Shown here piece by piece: positions 26,084-34,163 of a DNA stretch of 64,000 nt. Source of the stretch: Olivibacter jilunii. Lineage in GTDB: Bacteria; Bacteroidota; Bacteroidia; Sphingobacteriales; Sphingobacteriaceae. The stretch's first letter is position 1, and each line of letters begins with the position of its first letter. The stretch lies in assembly GCF_900607235.1 (NCBI RefSeq), contig NZ_LR027860.1, forward strand, positions 71,901 through 135,900, read 5' to 3'. The notes below the pieces were generated by a model. It did no database searches, was not told the DNA's origin, and was given only the letters and a program-made list of their open reading frames with translations. A program made the translations under genes and the position numbers.

Positions 26084-27214
26084 ATGAAGGAACAGAAATT
26101 ACGATTCACTGCCCTGGATGTATTTCGGGGAATGACAATATGTTTCATGATAATTGTAAACAGTCCAGGGTCAGGTGCAACACCGTATTGGCCTTTGAAC
26201 CATGCAACATGGCATGGTTTTACTCCTACGGATCTTGTCTTTCCTTCATTCTTATTTGCCGTTGGGAACGCACTTTCATTTTCTGAAAGGAAATTTCAGT
26301 ATCTCTCATCCAAACAGGTACTTTTGACCATTTTCAAAAGAGCGGCATTGATTTTTTTATTAGGCTTTTTAATGTATTGGTTCCCCTTTTTTAAAATAAC
26401 GGAGCAACATGAAATCATATCTTTCCCTTTACATGAGACTCGTGTATTTGGCGTTTTACAGCGTATTGCCTTATGTTATCTTTTTACAGCCCTAGCGGTG
26501 TACTATGTTCGAAGAAAGTATCTTGTTTGGCTTGCGATTGCATTATTATCAATATATTGGGTCATCCTACTAATTTTTGGCACGGATGCGCCCTATTCAT
26601 TAGAGGGAAATGCCATATTCAAACTCGACCTATGGCTTCTTGGCGAGTCTCATTTATATCATAGCCACGGAATTATTTTTGATCCGGAAGGTTTGTTGAG
26701 CACAATACCTGCTATTACCAATGCAATTGCAGGGTATTTGGTCGGTAAGTATTTACAAGAAAAGGGCGGAACGGTACAGAGCCTTGGTAAATTGTTGATT
26801 ATTGGCGCTATCGGTGTATTGATAGCCTTGGTATGGAACCAGGTGTTTCCTATAAATAAAAAAATATGGTCCAGTTCATTTGCGCTATTAACGATTAGCT
26901 TAGACCTACTAATTCTTCCTTTGTTGGTTCCAATTTCAGAAAATGGTAATGGCGTCCCAAGAAAATGGACTAATTTCTTTATTATCTTTGGAAAAAATCC
27001 GCTATTCGTTTACCTATTATCCGAAATTGTTTTGATCAGCCTATTTTTAATACCTTTAGGTGGAACTTCGTTGTTTGATTACATCAACATACATTTGTTT
27101 CAGAAATTACTCCCCGGTCCGGCAGGATCGTTATTATTTGCACTATGCTATATGCTTTTCTGTTGGAGTGTTGGGTGGCTACTTGATCGCAAGAAGATTT
27201 ATATAAAAGTCTAA
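26084..27214 (+). CDS. HGSNAT-like membrane acyltransferase (DUF5009/DUF1624 type)
   Basis: From the ATG at 26084 the protein has 376 aa (an upstream ATG at 26045 and TTG at 26033 are also possible). The N-terminal motif RFTALDVFRGMTICFMIIVN and the following HATWHGFTPTDLVFPSFLFAVG are signatures of the heparan-alpha-glucosaminide N-acetyltransferase-related family. About ten membrane helices follow. The conserved His near WHGFTPTD is the expected acetyl carrier. The family moves acetyl groups across the membrane to sugar acceptors, so a role in envelope or polysaccharide sugars is likely, consistent with neighbouring glycosidases. Confidence 0.82.
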   Translation: MKEQKLRFTALDVFRGMTICFMIIVNSPGSGATPYWPLNHATWHGFTPTDLVFPSFLFAVGNALSFSERKFQYLSSKQVLLTIFKRAALIFLLGFLMYWFPFFKITEQHEIISFPLHETRVFGVLQRIALCYLFTALAVYYVRRKYLVWLAIALLSIYWVILLIFGTDAPYSLEGNAIFKLDLWLLGESHLYHSHGIIFDPEGLLSTIPAITNAIAGYLVGKYLQEKGGTVQSLGKLLIIGAIGVLIALVWNQVFPINKKIWSSSFALLTISLDLLILPLLVPISENGNGVPRKWTNFFIIFGKNPLFVYLLSEIVLISLFLIPLGGTSLFDYINIHLFQKLLPGPAGSLLFALCYMLFCWSVGWLLDRKKIYIKV

Positions 27215-27397
27215 CGAGAATGGGCACATCACAAATATGATGCAATTACTCTGCTGGACGAAATCAAGTAAAGATTTGTTTTTACCCTTATTAAAGATTT
27301 GTACATTCGCATTAGCTTTAATTCTGCTAAGAAGCGTGGAGTGCATGCTCTGAAGTTGATCGCACTGAAATAGTGAGGAAAAGTAATAATACGTTAA

Positions 27398-28264
27398 ATG
27401 CAAAAAGAGTATATATACCCTATTGCCATGACAATTGCCGGCTTTGACGGTAGTGGTGGCGCAGGAATTCAGGCAGACATCAAAACCTTCTCCGCATTGG
27501 GATGCTTTGCTACCTCGGTGTTAACAGCACTTCCCATTCAAAACACACAAGGGGTTCAAGCGATTTATGCCATCCCGGATCGGGCCATACAGGAACAGAT
27601 AAGGGTTCTATTGAGCGACATTTTTCCGAAAGCTATAAAAATTGGAATGGTGCACACAGCAACTTTAGTGGATGTCATCGTGGAAACCCTTTCAGAATAT
27701 CCAAAAGTTCCACTTATTTTCGATCCCGTGATGGTAGCAAGCAGCGGACATCGACTAGTACAAGACGCAACTGTAGCTACTATTGTGGAAAAGCTAATTC
27801 CGAAAACCGATCTTATTACCCCCAATATCGATGAGGCTGCTGTACTTGCCGAAATGAAAATCAGCTCCCTGGATGATATGTATATTGCCGGCGAACGGAT
27901 TTTGAAGCTGGGAGCTACGAATGTTTTATTGAAAGGAGGCCACTTGCAGTCATCTACGCTTACGTCCTTATATTTCGACAATCAAGGTAAAGTCCATTCC
28001 TATGAGTCAGCTAAACTGGAAACGAATAATCTACATGGAACAGGCTGCACGCTATCATCTGCTATTACAAGCTTCTTAGCCCGGGATTTCCCTATGGAAA
28101 GCGCAATAGTTGCGGGACAGTGCTATACGTACAAAGCTATCAAAAACGGAATGGATGTCTTAACGGGTAAAGGGCGCGGCCCTTTAAATCATTTTTTCGA
28201 TCCTGAAAAATTAATAAAAAACGCTTTTCTTTCGGAGAGCGAGCAAGATCAAAAAAACAGGTAA
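27398..28264 (+). CDS. thiD: Hydroxymethylpyrimidine/phosphomethylpyrimidine kinase
   Basis: A 288-aa ribokinase-fold kinase matching ThiD throughout: AMTIAGFDGSGGAGIQADIK at the N-terminus, DPVMVASSGHRL in the middle, and the anion-hole motif NNLHGTGCTLSSAITS near residue 210-225. It phosphorylates HMP and HMP-P for thiamine synthesis in the cytoplasm. It stands alone here without thiE, thiC or other thi genes, so it may serve pyrimidine salvage. No TPP riboswitch was recognised in the 183 bases upstream. Confidence 0.93.
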   Translation: MQKEYIYPIAMTIAGFDGSGGAGIQADIKTFSALGCFATSVLTALPIQNTQGVQAIYAIPDRAIQEQIRVLLSDIFPKAIKIGMVHTATLVDVIVETLSEYPKVPLIFDPVMVASSGHRLVQDATVATIVEKLIPKTDLITPNIDEAAVLAEMKISSLDDMYIAGERILKLGATNVLLKGGHLQSSTLTSLYFDNQGKVHSYESAKLETNNLHGTGCTLSSAITSFLARDFPMESAIVAGQCYTYKAIKNGMDVLTGKGRGPLNHFFDPEKLIKNAFLSESEQDQKNR

Positions 28265-28268
28265 AGCC

Positions 28269-28326
28269 CGTGTGAATGCTATTAATTATTAACGCCTGAG
28301 CAACCGATATGTTCGACTTTCACACG
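28269..28326. repeat. Inverted repeat between convergent thiD and GH2 genes
   Basis: CGTGTGAA (28269-28276) is the exact reverse complement of TTCACACG (28319-28326), with a 42-base loop. It lies in the 82-base gap between two convergent genes. The loop is long and U-tracts are weak, so a terminator role is uncertain. Confidence 0.3.
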
Positions 28327-28346
28327 AGGCTGTCTAGGCAAGGCTA

Positions 28347-31181
28347 CTACTGCAATTTAGGATCGAAATCAAATATTAGTTTCCCTTCAATGGCGTTAAA
28401 GCCCACTCTATTCAGTTGTCCTTGAGGTCCGTGATCCACAGCCCGGTCAAATTTGGTACCGATGGCATTAATCGCGTGCAAAAATGAAATGTCACCATCA
28501 GGAAAATCGGGAGAATTGTTTTCATTCCTTGCGCCTTTTGGTTTTTCCGGCGTGTACAACCGCAAAAACAGTTTATCACTTCCGTTATATACAATAAAAT
28601 CCTTTGCTTTATTTTTTATTACAACCCAGTTGAAATCGCGATAATAGCCCTTAAACTCCGGATAATCCCATGATTCGCCCGTGACCGTATTATTGTACTT
28701 TTTGTTCCAAACACCGAAGCTATTTCCCTTCATCCGATTTTTCCATACCCTATAGGGGCCTCGTCCCATATACCGAACACCGGTAATTAAATTTTCAGGA
28801 AAATTGAAGTTAATTCCTAAAAAGGGATACTCGTTATGCGGATTGGAATTATAAACATTGTATGCATATTCCAATGTTAATAAACCGTTCGGAGCCAATA
28901 TATAACGAACCTTCTTCCAAGCACCGGTATACTGAACATCCACATAAAGACTGTCTCCTTTTTTGTAATGTTTCATACCTACATAAGATGCCTTTCCTAC
29001 CGCCAATTGCGGGCCGTTAGTCAAAGGAATTACCGTGCCGTTACTAATCACACTTTGCAGTAAGCCACTTTTTGTATCAAAGGCAATGGTAGTTTTATTC
29101 AATTGTAAACGTAAAGTATTATTAGCTTCGTCAACGGAAATAGGCCAGCTTATTTTTGTGCTGAGCCATCTTTCATTCATTTCAATTGGTGATTTTAGTG
29201 ACCAAGTCCAAGTGAAAATCTCCCGACCATAAGGATCTTTAGCGGTAAGTGCTAACACATCGGTCTTCGCTAAATCATGCTGAAAGGGTAAGCGTAAATA
29301 GCCGTTTTGCTGAGGCTCTACATTGGGTCCTTGTAAATCACCTTTCTCAAGAATTTTCACGGTGGTATCCGATTCATATGGTGTCGGTAATTGCCGACAT
29401 TCATAGCTAAACCTAATCTGATTGAGATTGGTATAAAGGTAATCATTGCTGAGCGGAAGTAAGCCATCAAAGTTCTGGGGAAGCTTATCAAGAGCTATCT
29501 TTATAGGTGACCAAATCTCTTTAATAGTATAAAAACTCCCTTCTTTTTCACGATAAGGTCCAAGTATTCCATCGGGTGCCAAGTTACCTTTTATATCCAT
29601 GCGTCCTTCCTGATCCAACCGCACAACCCCTTCGTCTGCAAAGGACCATAAAAAGCCTCCCGCAGATAATGGTTTACTTCTCATCAGGTTCCAGTGATCT
29701 TCCAGCCCGGCACCGTGCCCTCCGTCATAGAGTCCGTGTAAGAATTCAGTAGGAAAAAATACTTCTTTTCCATTATACAATGATCCGACACAGCAATCAT
29801 AAGCTCTGTAATGCTGCGTGTCGGTACCTTCAAAATTATTCCATGGGTGTATAACGGTGCGCTTTTGTGGGTCATATTTTGCGTAATCGGCAACGAGCTC
29901 GTGATTATTCCCCCCTTCGTTTCCGTTAGCCCAGATAACGATAGAAGGATGATTTACGTCCTTCATAACCATTTCTTTAAGTAATTTACGTCCGACGCTG
30001 GTATCGTATTTTTTTTGCCAGCCTGTCAATTCATCAATCACAAACAGTCCGAGCGAGTCGCAAATATCTAAAAAATGAGCGTCCGGAGAATAATGAGACA
30101 TACGAACCGCATTCATATTCATGTCTTTTATAAGATTAACATCTAACTCACTGATTTCCTTGCTCATTGTTCTGCCAGAGGTAGGCCATGCGCTATGTCT
30201 GTTAACGCCTTTAAAACGCACTTTCACGCCGTTCACGAAAAAACCTTCTCCACGTCTCAACTCAGCGGTTCGAAAGCCAAACTTTTCGACCTTGCTGTGA
30301 ATGATTTTGCCTTTATAGTCTCTTAATCTAACAACTACCTGATAACGGTTGGGAAATTCAGGCGACCATAATGCAGGTTTAGTTACTTTATTATTCAGTG
30401 TTACTTTCCCTGATTTGTGATCGAGTTTCGCTTGAAATGCTTCGCCAACAAGCTTTCCGTCTAAATCGCTTATCTGCGCTTCCACATATCCATGTGCTAA
30501 CTTTCCTTCTGTGTATACGTCCATCACGAAATTGCCATCTGCTCTAGCATCAATAGCTGTCCATTCTATATGTGTCTGCGGCGTAATTTCTAAATATACG
30601 GGACGAAAAATACCGCCGAACACCCAGAAATCTGACATCCGTTCGGCACGATTGACCGAAGTATCGGCCGATATTTTGCTGACTTTAACTTCCAAAAGGT
30701 TATCACCCGTTTTCTTCAGTAATTTAGTGATATCATATTTAAATCGATAAAAGGAACCTTGATGAATAGCTCCCGCGATTTTACCATTAATCTTCACTTC
30801 TGTATCGGTCATTGAACCTTCAAAGACTATTTTCATGGTTTTATTTTTCCACGTCGGGTTGCTGGGAAATCGATACTTATAATAACCGATTTCGTTTTTA
30901 CTGAAATCTTCTTCCCAACCATAGTGGTAGGTTCCAAAACCCTGGGTTTCCCAATTCGAGGGCACTTCAATCGTCGTCCACTGCCCACTTTTTGCACCGG
31001 AAGAAACCATAAAATCCCAATTTTTAGTATGATCTTTGTCCGTTCCTGAAAGATATTTGACCACTGTTTCCTGACTAAATACCGTTGATCCCGACAGAAA
31101 GCACAAAAGGAAGAAGCTTATAAGACCTATTTGTGGTCTACTACAAAAAGCGATTACGGAAATTCTATATTGCTGAAGCAT
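28347..31181 (-). CDS. Glycoside hydrolase family 2 (beta-galactosidase-like)
   Basis: From the ATG read at 31181-31179 the protein is 944 aa (a longer frame reaches 31229), with a signal peptide (GLISFFLLCFLSGSTVFSQ). The domain order is the GH2 sugar-binding domain (WKNKTMKIVFEGSMTDTEVK), an immunoglobulin-like domain, the TIM barrel (GEGFFVNGVKVRFKGVNRHS), and a C-terminal domain including a beta-galactosidase small chain. The acid/base Glu is in IVIWANGNEGGNN and the nucleophile Glu probably in FFPTEFLHGLYD. It is exported and would act on beta-galactosides or related plant glycans. A palindrome at 31240-31257 lies just upstream. Confidence 0.88.
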   Translation of the reverse strand: MLQQYRISVIAFCSRPQIGLISFFLLCFLSGSTVFSQETVVKYLSGTDKDHTKNWDFMVSSGAKSGQWTTIEVPSNWETQGFGTYHYGWEEDFSKNEIGYYKYRFPSNPTWKNKTMKIVFEGSMTDTEVKINGKIAGAIHQGSFYRFKYDITKLLKKTGDNLLEVKVSKISADTSVNRAERMSDFWVFGGIFRPVYLEITPQTHIEWTAIDARADGNFVMDVYTEGKLAHGYVEAQISDLDGKLVGEAFQAKLDHKSGKVTLNNKVTKPALWSPEFPNRYQVVVRLRDYKGKIIHSKVEKFGFRTAELRRGEGFFVNGVKVRFKGVNRHSAWPTSGRTMSKEISELDVNLIKDMNMNAVRMSHYSPDAHFLDICDSLGLFVIDELTGWQKKYDTSVGRKLLKEMVMKDVNHPSIVIWANGNEGGNNHELVADYAKYDPQKRTVIHPWNNFEGTDTQHYRAYDCCVGSLYNGKEVFFPTEFLHGLYDGGHGAGLEDHWNLMRSKPLSAGGFLWSFADEGVVRLDQEGRMDIKGNLAPDGILGPYREKEGSFYTIKEIWSPIKIALDKLPQNFDGLLPLSNDYLYTNLNQIRFSYECRQLPTPYESDTTVKILEKGDLQGPNVEPQQNGYLRLPFQHDLAKTDVLALTAKDPYGREIFTWTWSLKSPIEMNERWLSTKISWPISVDEANNTLRLQLNKTTIAFDTKSGLLQSVISNGTVIPLTNGPQLAVGKASYVGMKHYKKGDSLYVDVQYTGAWKKVRYILAPNGLLTLEYAYNVYNSNPHNEYPFLGINFNFPENLITGVRYMGRGPYRVWKNRMKGNSFGVWNKKYNNTVTGESWDYPEFKGYYRDFNWVVIKNKAKDFIVYNGSDKLFLRLYTPEKPKGARNENNSPDFPDGDISFLHAINAIGTKFDRAVDHGPQGQLNRVGFNAIEGKLIFDFDPKLQ

Positions 31182-31239
31182 AATTATTGGCTCGATAATG
31201 ATAAGTGTTAGTTTTACAATTTTCAGCATTTTTGTGCAT

Positions 31240-31257
31240 TAAACAAAATATTGTTTA
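31240..31257. promoter_or_regulatory. Palindrome upstream of the GH2 gene
   Basis: TAAACAA (31240-31246) and TTGTTTA (31251-31257) are reverse complements around AATA. They lie 59 bases upstream of the chosen start of the GH2 gene and suit a dimeric operator. No regulator gene is adjacent. Confidence 0.35.
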
Positions 31258-31506
31258 GATTATCCGCCAAGCGCGACTAAGACCCAAATGTATAGCGTTG
31301 TTGCAGACCTTATTGAGTCGGGAAAAATGGGGAGATTTAGTTCATATGCAAAACAAAACAGTTCATTTATCCTTTATAAAAGGAAGTCTTAAATACACCC
31401 TAAAAATGGCATAAAGAGCCTCTTCTATTCTCATAAATAGGTAATACCTTTGTTATACGATAATAAGACAAAAAAAAATAGCTAACAAAAAATAAAACAC
31501 TGAATT

Positions 31507-31908
31507 ATGAAAAACAATGTTATATGCTGGTTTGAAATATATGTCCGGGACCTAGAAAGGGCAAAGACGTTTTACCGGACAGTTTTAAATAGAACGTTCT
31601 TTGATGCTGAATGCGCACCAGGCGAAGCGCCTCAAGAAATGAAGATGACTTTCTTTTCTTCGCCTGATGAGGAGACCGATAAGGTAAGCGGCGCACTGAT
31701 AGAAATGCCCGGCACAAAAGAAGGCGACGGTGCTTGCGTCAATACCATCGTTTATTTTCCCTGCCAAGATTGCAGTATAGAAGAGAGCCGTGTAGAAGCG
31801 GCCGGAGGAAAAGTTCATAAATCGAAATTTTCTATTGGCGAATACGGCTATTGTTCTCTGTGCATGGATACAGAGGGCAACCTCTTTGGCTTGTATTCAA
31901 TGGAGTAA
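31507..31908 (+). CDS. VOC-family (glyoxalase/bleomycin-resistance fold) protein
   Basis: A 133-aa single-chain vicinal oxygen chelate protein with two beta-alpha-beta repeats: ICWFEIYVRDLERAKTFYRT at the start and the second repeat from about residue 75 (VNTIVYFPCQDCSIEESRVE), ending MDTEGNLFGLYSM. Members bind metals and small ligands; enzymes, antibiotic binders and inactive members exist. It precedes another VOC protein at 32003 by 94 bases, and the two may form one transcript. The ligand is unknown. Confidence 0.85.
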   Translation: MKNNVICWFEIYVRDLERAKTFYRTVLNRTFFDAECAPGEAPQEMKMTFFSSPDEETDKVSGALIEMPGTKEGDGACVNTIVYFPCQDCSIEESRVEAAGGKVHKSKFSIGEYGYCSLCMDTEGNLFGLYSME

Positions 31909-32002
31909 TGAAAGAGAATTTAACCCTTTAGTAATGTGTAACACATAAAACATTAATAGTTTTATAGCTAACAGCTAATAACCTCTAATTAAAATAAATA
32001 AT

Positions 32003-32425
32003 ATGAAACTCAATCCTTATTTGAACTTCGATGGCCAGGCAGAAGAAGCATTCAAGTTCTATCAATCAGTTTTTGGCGGTGAATTATTTATCCAAAAAAT
32101 GAGTGCGGCTCCAGGAGGTGAAAATCTTCCTGACCATGAAAAAAACTATGCGATGCATGTCTCTATTCCCATTGGTGAGGGACAATTTTTAATGGCTTCC
32201 GATTGTCTAAAATCAGCAGGTCATCAATTAAACGTAGGAAACAACAACTATATCTGTATCACACCTGATAGTCGCGAAGAGGCGGATAGATTATTTAACG
32301 GATTGTCGGCTGGAGGAAAAGTCGAAATGCCTATGGCAGACATGTTTTGGGGCGATTACTTTGGTTCATTTGAAGACAGGTACGGTGTTCGTTGGATGAT
32401 CAATTATAACGAAAAGGCGAAATAA
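32003..32425 (+). CDS. PhnB-like VOC-family protein
   Basis: A 140-aa protein with the PhnB/3-demethylubiquinone-methyltransferase-like sub-fold: MKLNPYLNFDGQAEEAFKFY, then FGGELFIQKMS, the middle segment HVSIPIGEGQFLMASDC, and the end YFGSFEDRYGVRWMINY. These proteins are common in Bacteroidota beside DGPF/YCII proteins and ECF42 sigma factors, but here none is adjacent (such a pair lies at 40585-42209). The 131 bases after it hold no convincing gene. Confidence 0.87.
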   Translation: MKLNPYLNFDGQAEEAFKFYQSVFGGELFIQKMSAAPGGENLPDHEKNYAMHVSIPIGEGQFLMASDCLKSAGHQLNVGNNNYICITPDSREEADRLFNGLSAGGKVEMPMADMFWGDYFGSFEDRYGVRWMINYNEKAK

Positions 32426-32556
32426 CAAATCTTAAGTATTGAAGGAGTGGGAGACGAATCATCTGCCCACTTCCTAACGATTATTCGCCGCTTCCTGAAA
32501 AACTCGCGAACCTTCAAATGCCAGAATTGTTATGGTAAAAACAAAGATATTTTACC

Positions 32557-34143
32557 ATGGCTAAAAAATGGTTCCTTGCTGCCAACAAAAAGCAAACGGA
32601 CGGCAATAGAATGGAAGCACCGCAAAGGATCAATGCGAGTGACGGAATCAACACCTCAGCTTCCCTCGAGACACTCCCTCACGTTTTATTCGCAGATGAT
32701 GATGCCAATATGCGGGAATATGTTAGTTGTTTACTTAAGACACAATATCGAGTAACCGTAGTTCAGAATGGCATTATGGCTCTTGAGCTAGCAAAAACAA
32801 CACGACCCGACCTAATATTAAGCGATATTATAATGCCTGGGATGGACGGAATACAGCTATTGCAGGCGTTACGTCAAGATCCGAGAACACATGATATCCC
32901 ACTCATTCTACTTTCCATAAGAGCGAGCGAAGCGTCAAAAATTGATAGTTTCGACGCCGGTGCTGACGATTATTTAGTAAAACCTTTCACTCCGCCCGAA
33001 TTATTGGCACGAATTAAAGCGCATATCACGCTTAAGAGAACGAGAAACCAAGCCTATCAGGCTATTAAGAGCAGTGAAGAGCTTCTACAGTCTGTTTTTA
33101 ACGGCGTGCCAAGCTCGATTGCTGTATATAAAACATGCTATGCTGCAGATAATTCCATCGATGATTTTGAAATGTTCTTATTGAACGATTTAATGTGCCA
33201 ATCACTTAATCGACCAAAGCACGATATTATTGGAAAACGTTATCGCGAATTATTTCCTACTGCTTCGAAGCTCGATGTATTGGACCTGTTTAAAGAAGTT
33301 GTTTATACGGGGCAATCAACTAGTTTTGAACGATGGTACGAAACAAATGGAAAAAATCGCTGCTTGCGATTTAAAGCGAATAAGCTTCATGATTTGTTGA
33401 TCGTAATAGCGGACGATATGACAGCAGAAAAGCAGTTACAGATAAAGAATGAGCAAATGAAGGCAAAACAGTTAGAGATGGAAGCGCGACAACAAAGAGA
33501 AATTTTTCGCGTAACACTTCGGACCCAAGAAGAAGAAAGAAGGCGGATTTCGGAGAATCTACATAATGGACTCGGACAGATGCTATTTAGCATTAAGCTG
33601 AATTTAGATACGATTGATTTAAGCGATTCCCTTTTTTCGACTGAGGAGAACCGAAAAAAATTAAAAAATGCGGAATTACTTCTTGCCAATTGTATTCGAG
33701 AAAGCCGACGAATTTCTCATGAGCTTATGCCCAGCATTTTAGAAGATTTCGGATTGGAGGCTGCTATTGAAAATATCTGTAGTCAACTTACCGGCCCCTG
33801 CAATTTCGTTGCAGAAATCGAACCCATAGTCCCACCGGCTGACCAAGAGATTCAGCTAGCCGTTTATCGTATTGTTCAAGAACTCGCCTTGAACATCGTT
33901 AAGCATTCGCAAGCTACCGAAGCCTCTATTAAAATCTATGATTCAAATGAAGGTTTTATCAATGCAACTGTTTCGGACAATGGTATCGGTTTTGATATTC
34001 AAAAAGAAGACAACAATGCTACCGGCTTACTCACCATAAAGCACAGAGTAAAAATGTTAAGGGGAAATATACATTGCAGTTCCCAAATTGGTATAGGTAC
34101 TGCAATAAAAATTTCGCTTCCGAAAACTATCGATACGTATTAG
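32557..34143 (+). CDS. Hybrid receiver-PAS-HisKA_3 sensor kinase
   Basis: The 528-aa protein carries a full receiver domain first (about 43-160: DDD pocket, Asp in DLILSDIIMPGMDG, DYLVKPF). A PAS domain follows (about 175-300), then a coiled coil, and last a NarX/DesK-type kinase: the H-box EEERRRISENLHNGLGQM (near residue 330) and ATPase motifs NIVKHSQATEA and SDNGIGFD. The usual DLHDGLGQ is altered to NLHNG. It has no transmembrane segment, so it is a cytoplasmic kinase that can itself be phosphorylated at the receiver. No NarL-type partner regulator is adjacent. A shorter start at Met19 is possible. Confidence 0.88.
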   Translation: MAKKWFLAANKKQTDGNRMEAPQRINASDGINTSASLETLPHVLFADDDANMREYVSCLLKTQYRVTVVQNGIMALELAKTTRPDLILSDIIMPGMDGIQLLQALRQDPRTHDIPLILLSIRASEASKIDSFDAGADDYLVKPFTPPELLARIKAHITLKRTRNQAYQAIKSSEELLQSVFNGVPSSIAVYKTCYAADNSIDDFEMFLLNDLMCQSLNRPKHDIIGKRYRELFPTASKLDVLDLFKEVVYTGQSTSFERWYETNGKNRCLRFKANKLHDLLIVIADDMTAEKQLQIKNEQMKAKQLEMEARQQREIFRVTLRTQEEERRRISENLHNGLGQMLFSIKLNLDTIDLSDSLFSTEENRKKLKNAELLLANCIRESRRISHELMPSILEDFGLEAAIENICSQLTGPCNFVAEIEPIVPPADQEIQLAVYRIVQELALNIVKHSQATEASIKIYDSNEGFINATVSDNGIGFDIQKEDNNATGLLTIKHRVKMLRGNIHCSSQIGIGTAIKISLPKTIDTY

Positions 34144-34163
34144 CAAATACAAAGCTTCCCTCA

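Noticed and set aside
27215..27397. A TPP riboswitch before thiD
   Set aside because: The conserved CUGAGA and thi-box-like bases were not found in this 183-base interval.
32446..32535. A protein-like short reading (CPLPNDYSPLPEKLANLQ) between the PhnB-like and kinase genes
   Set aside because: A stop codon lies just upstream and no start is available; it may be a remnant but cannot be supported as a gene.
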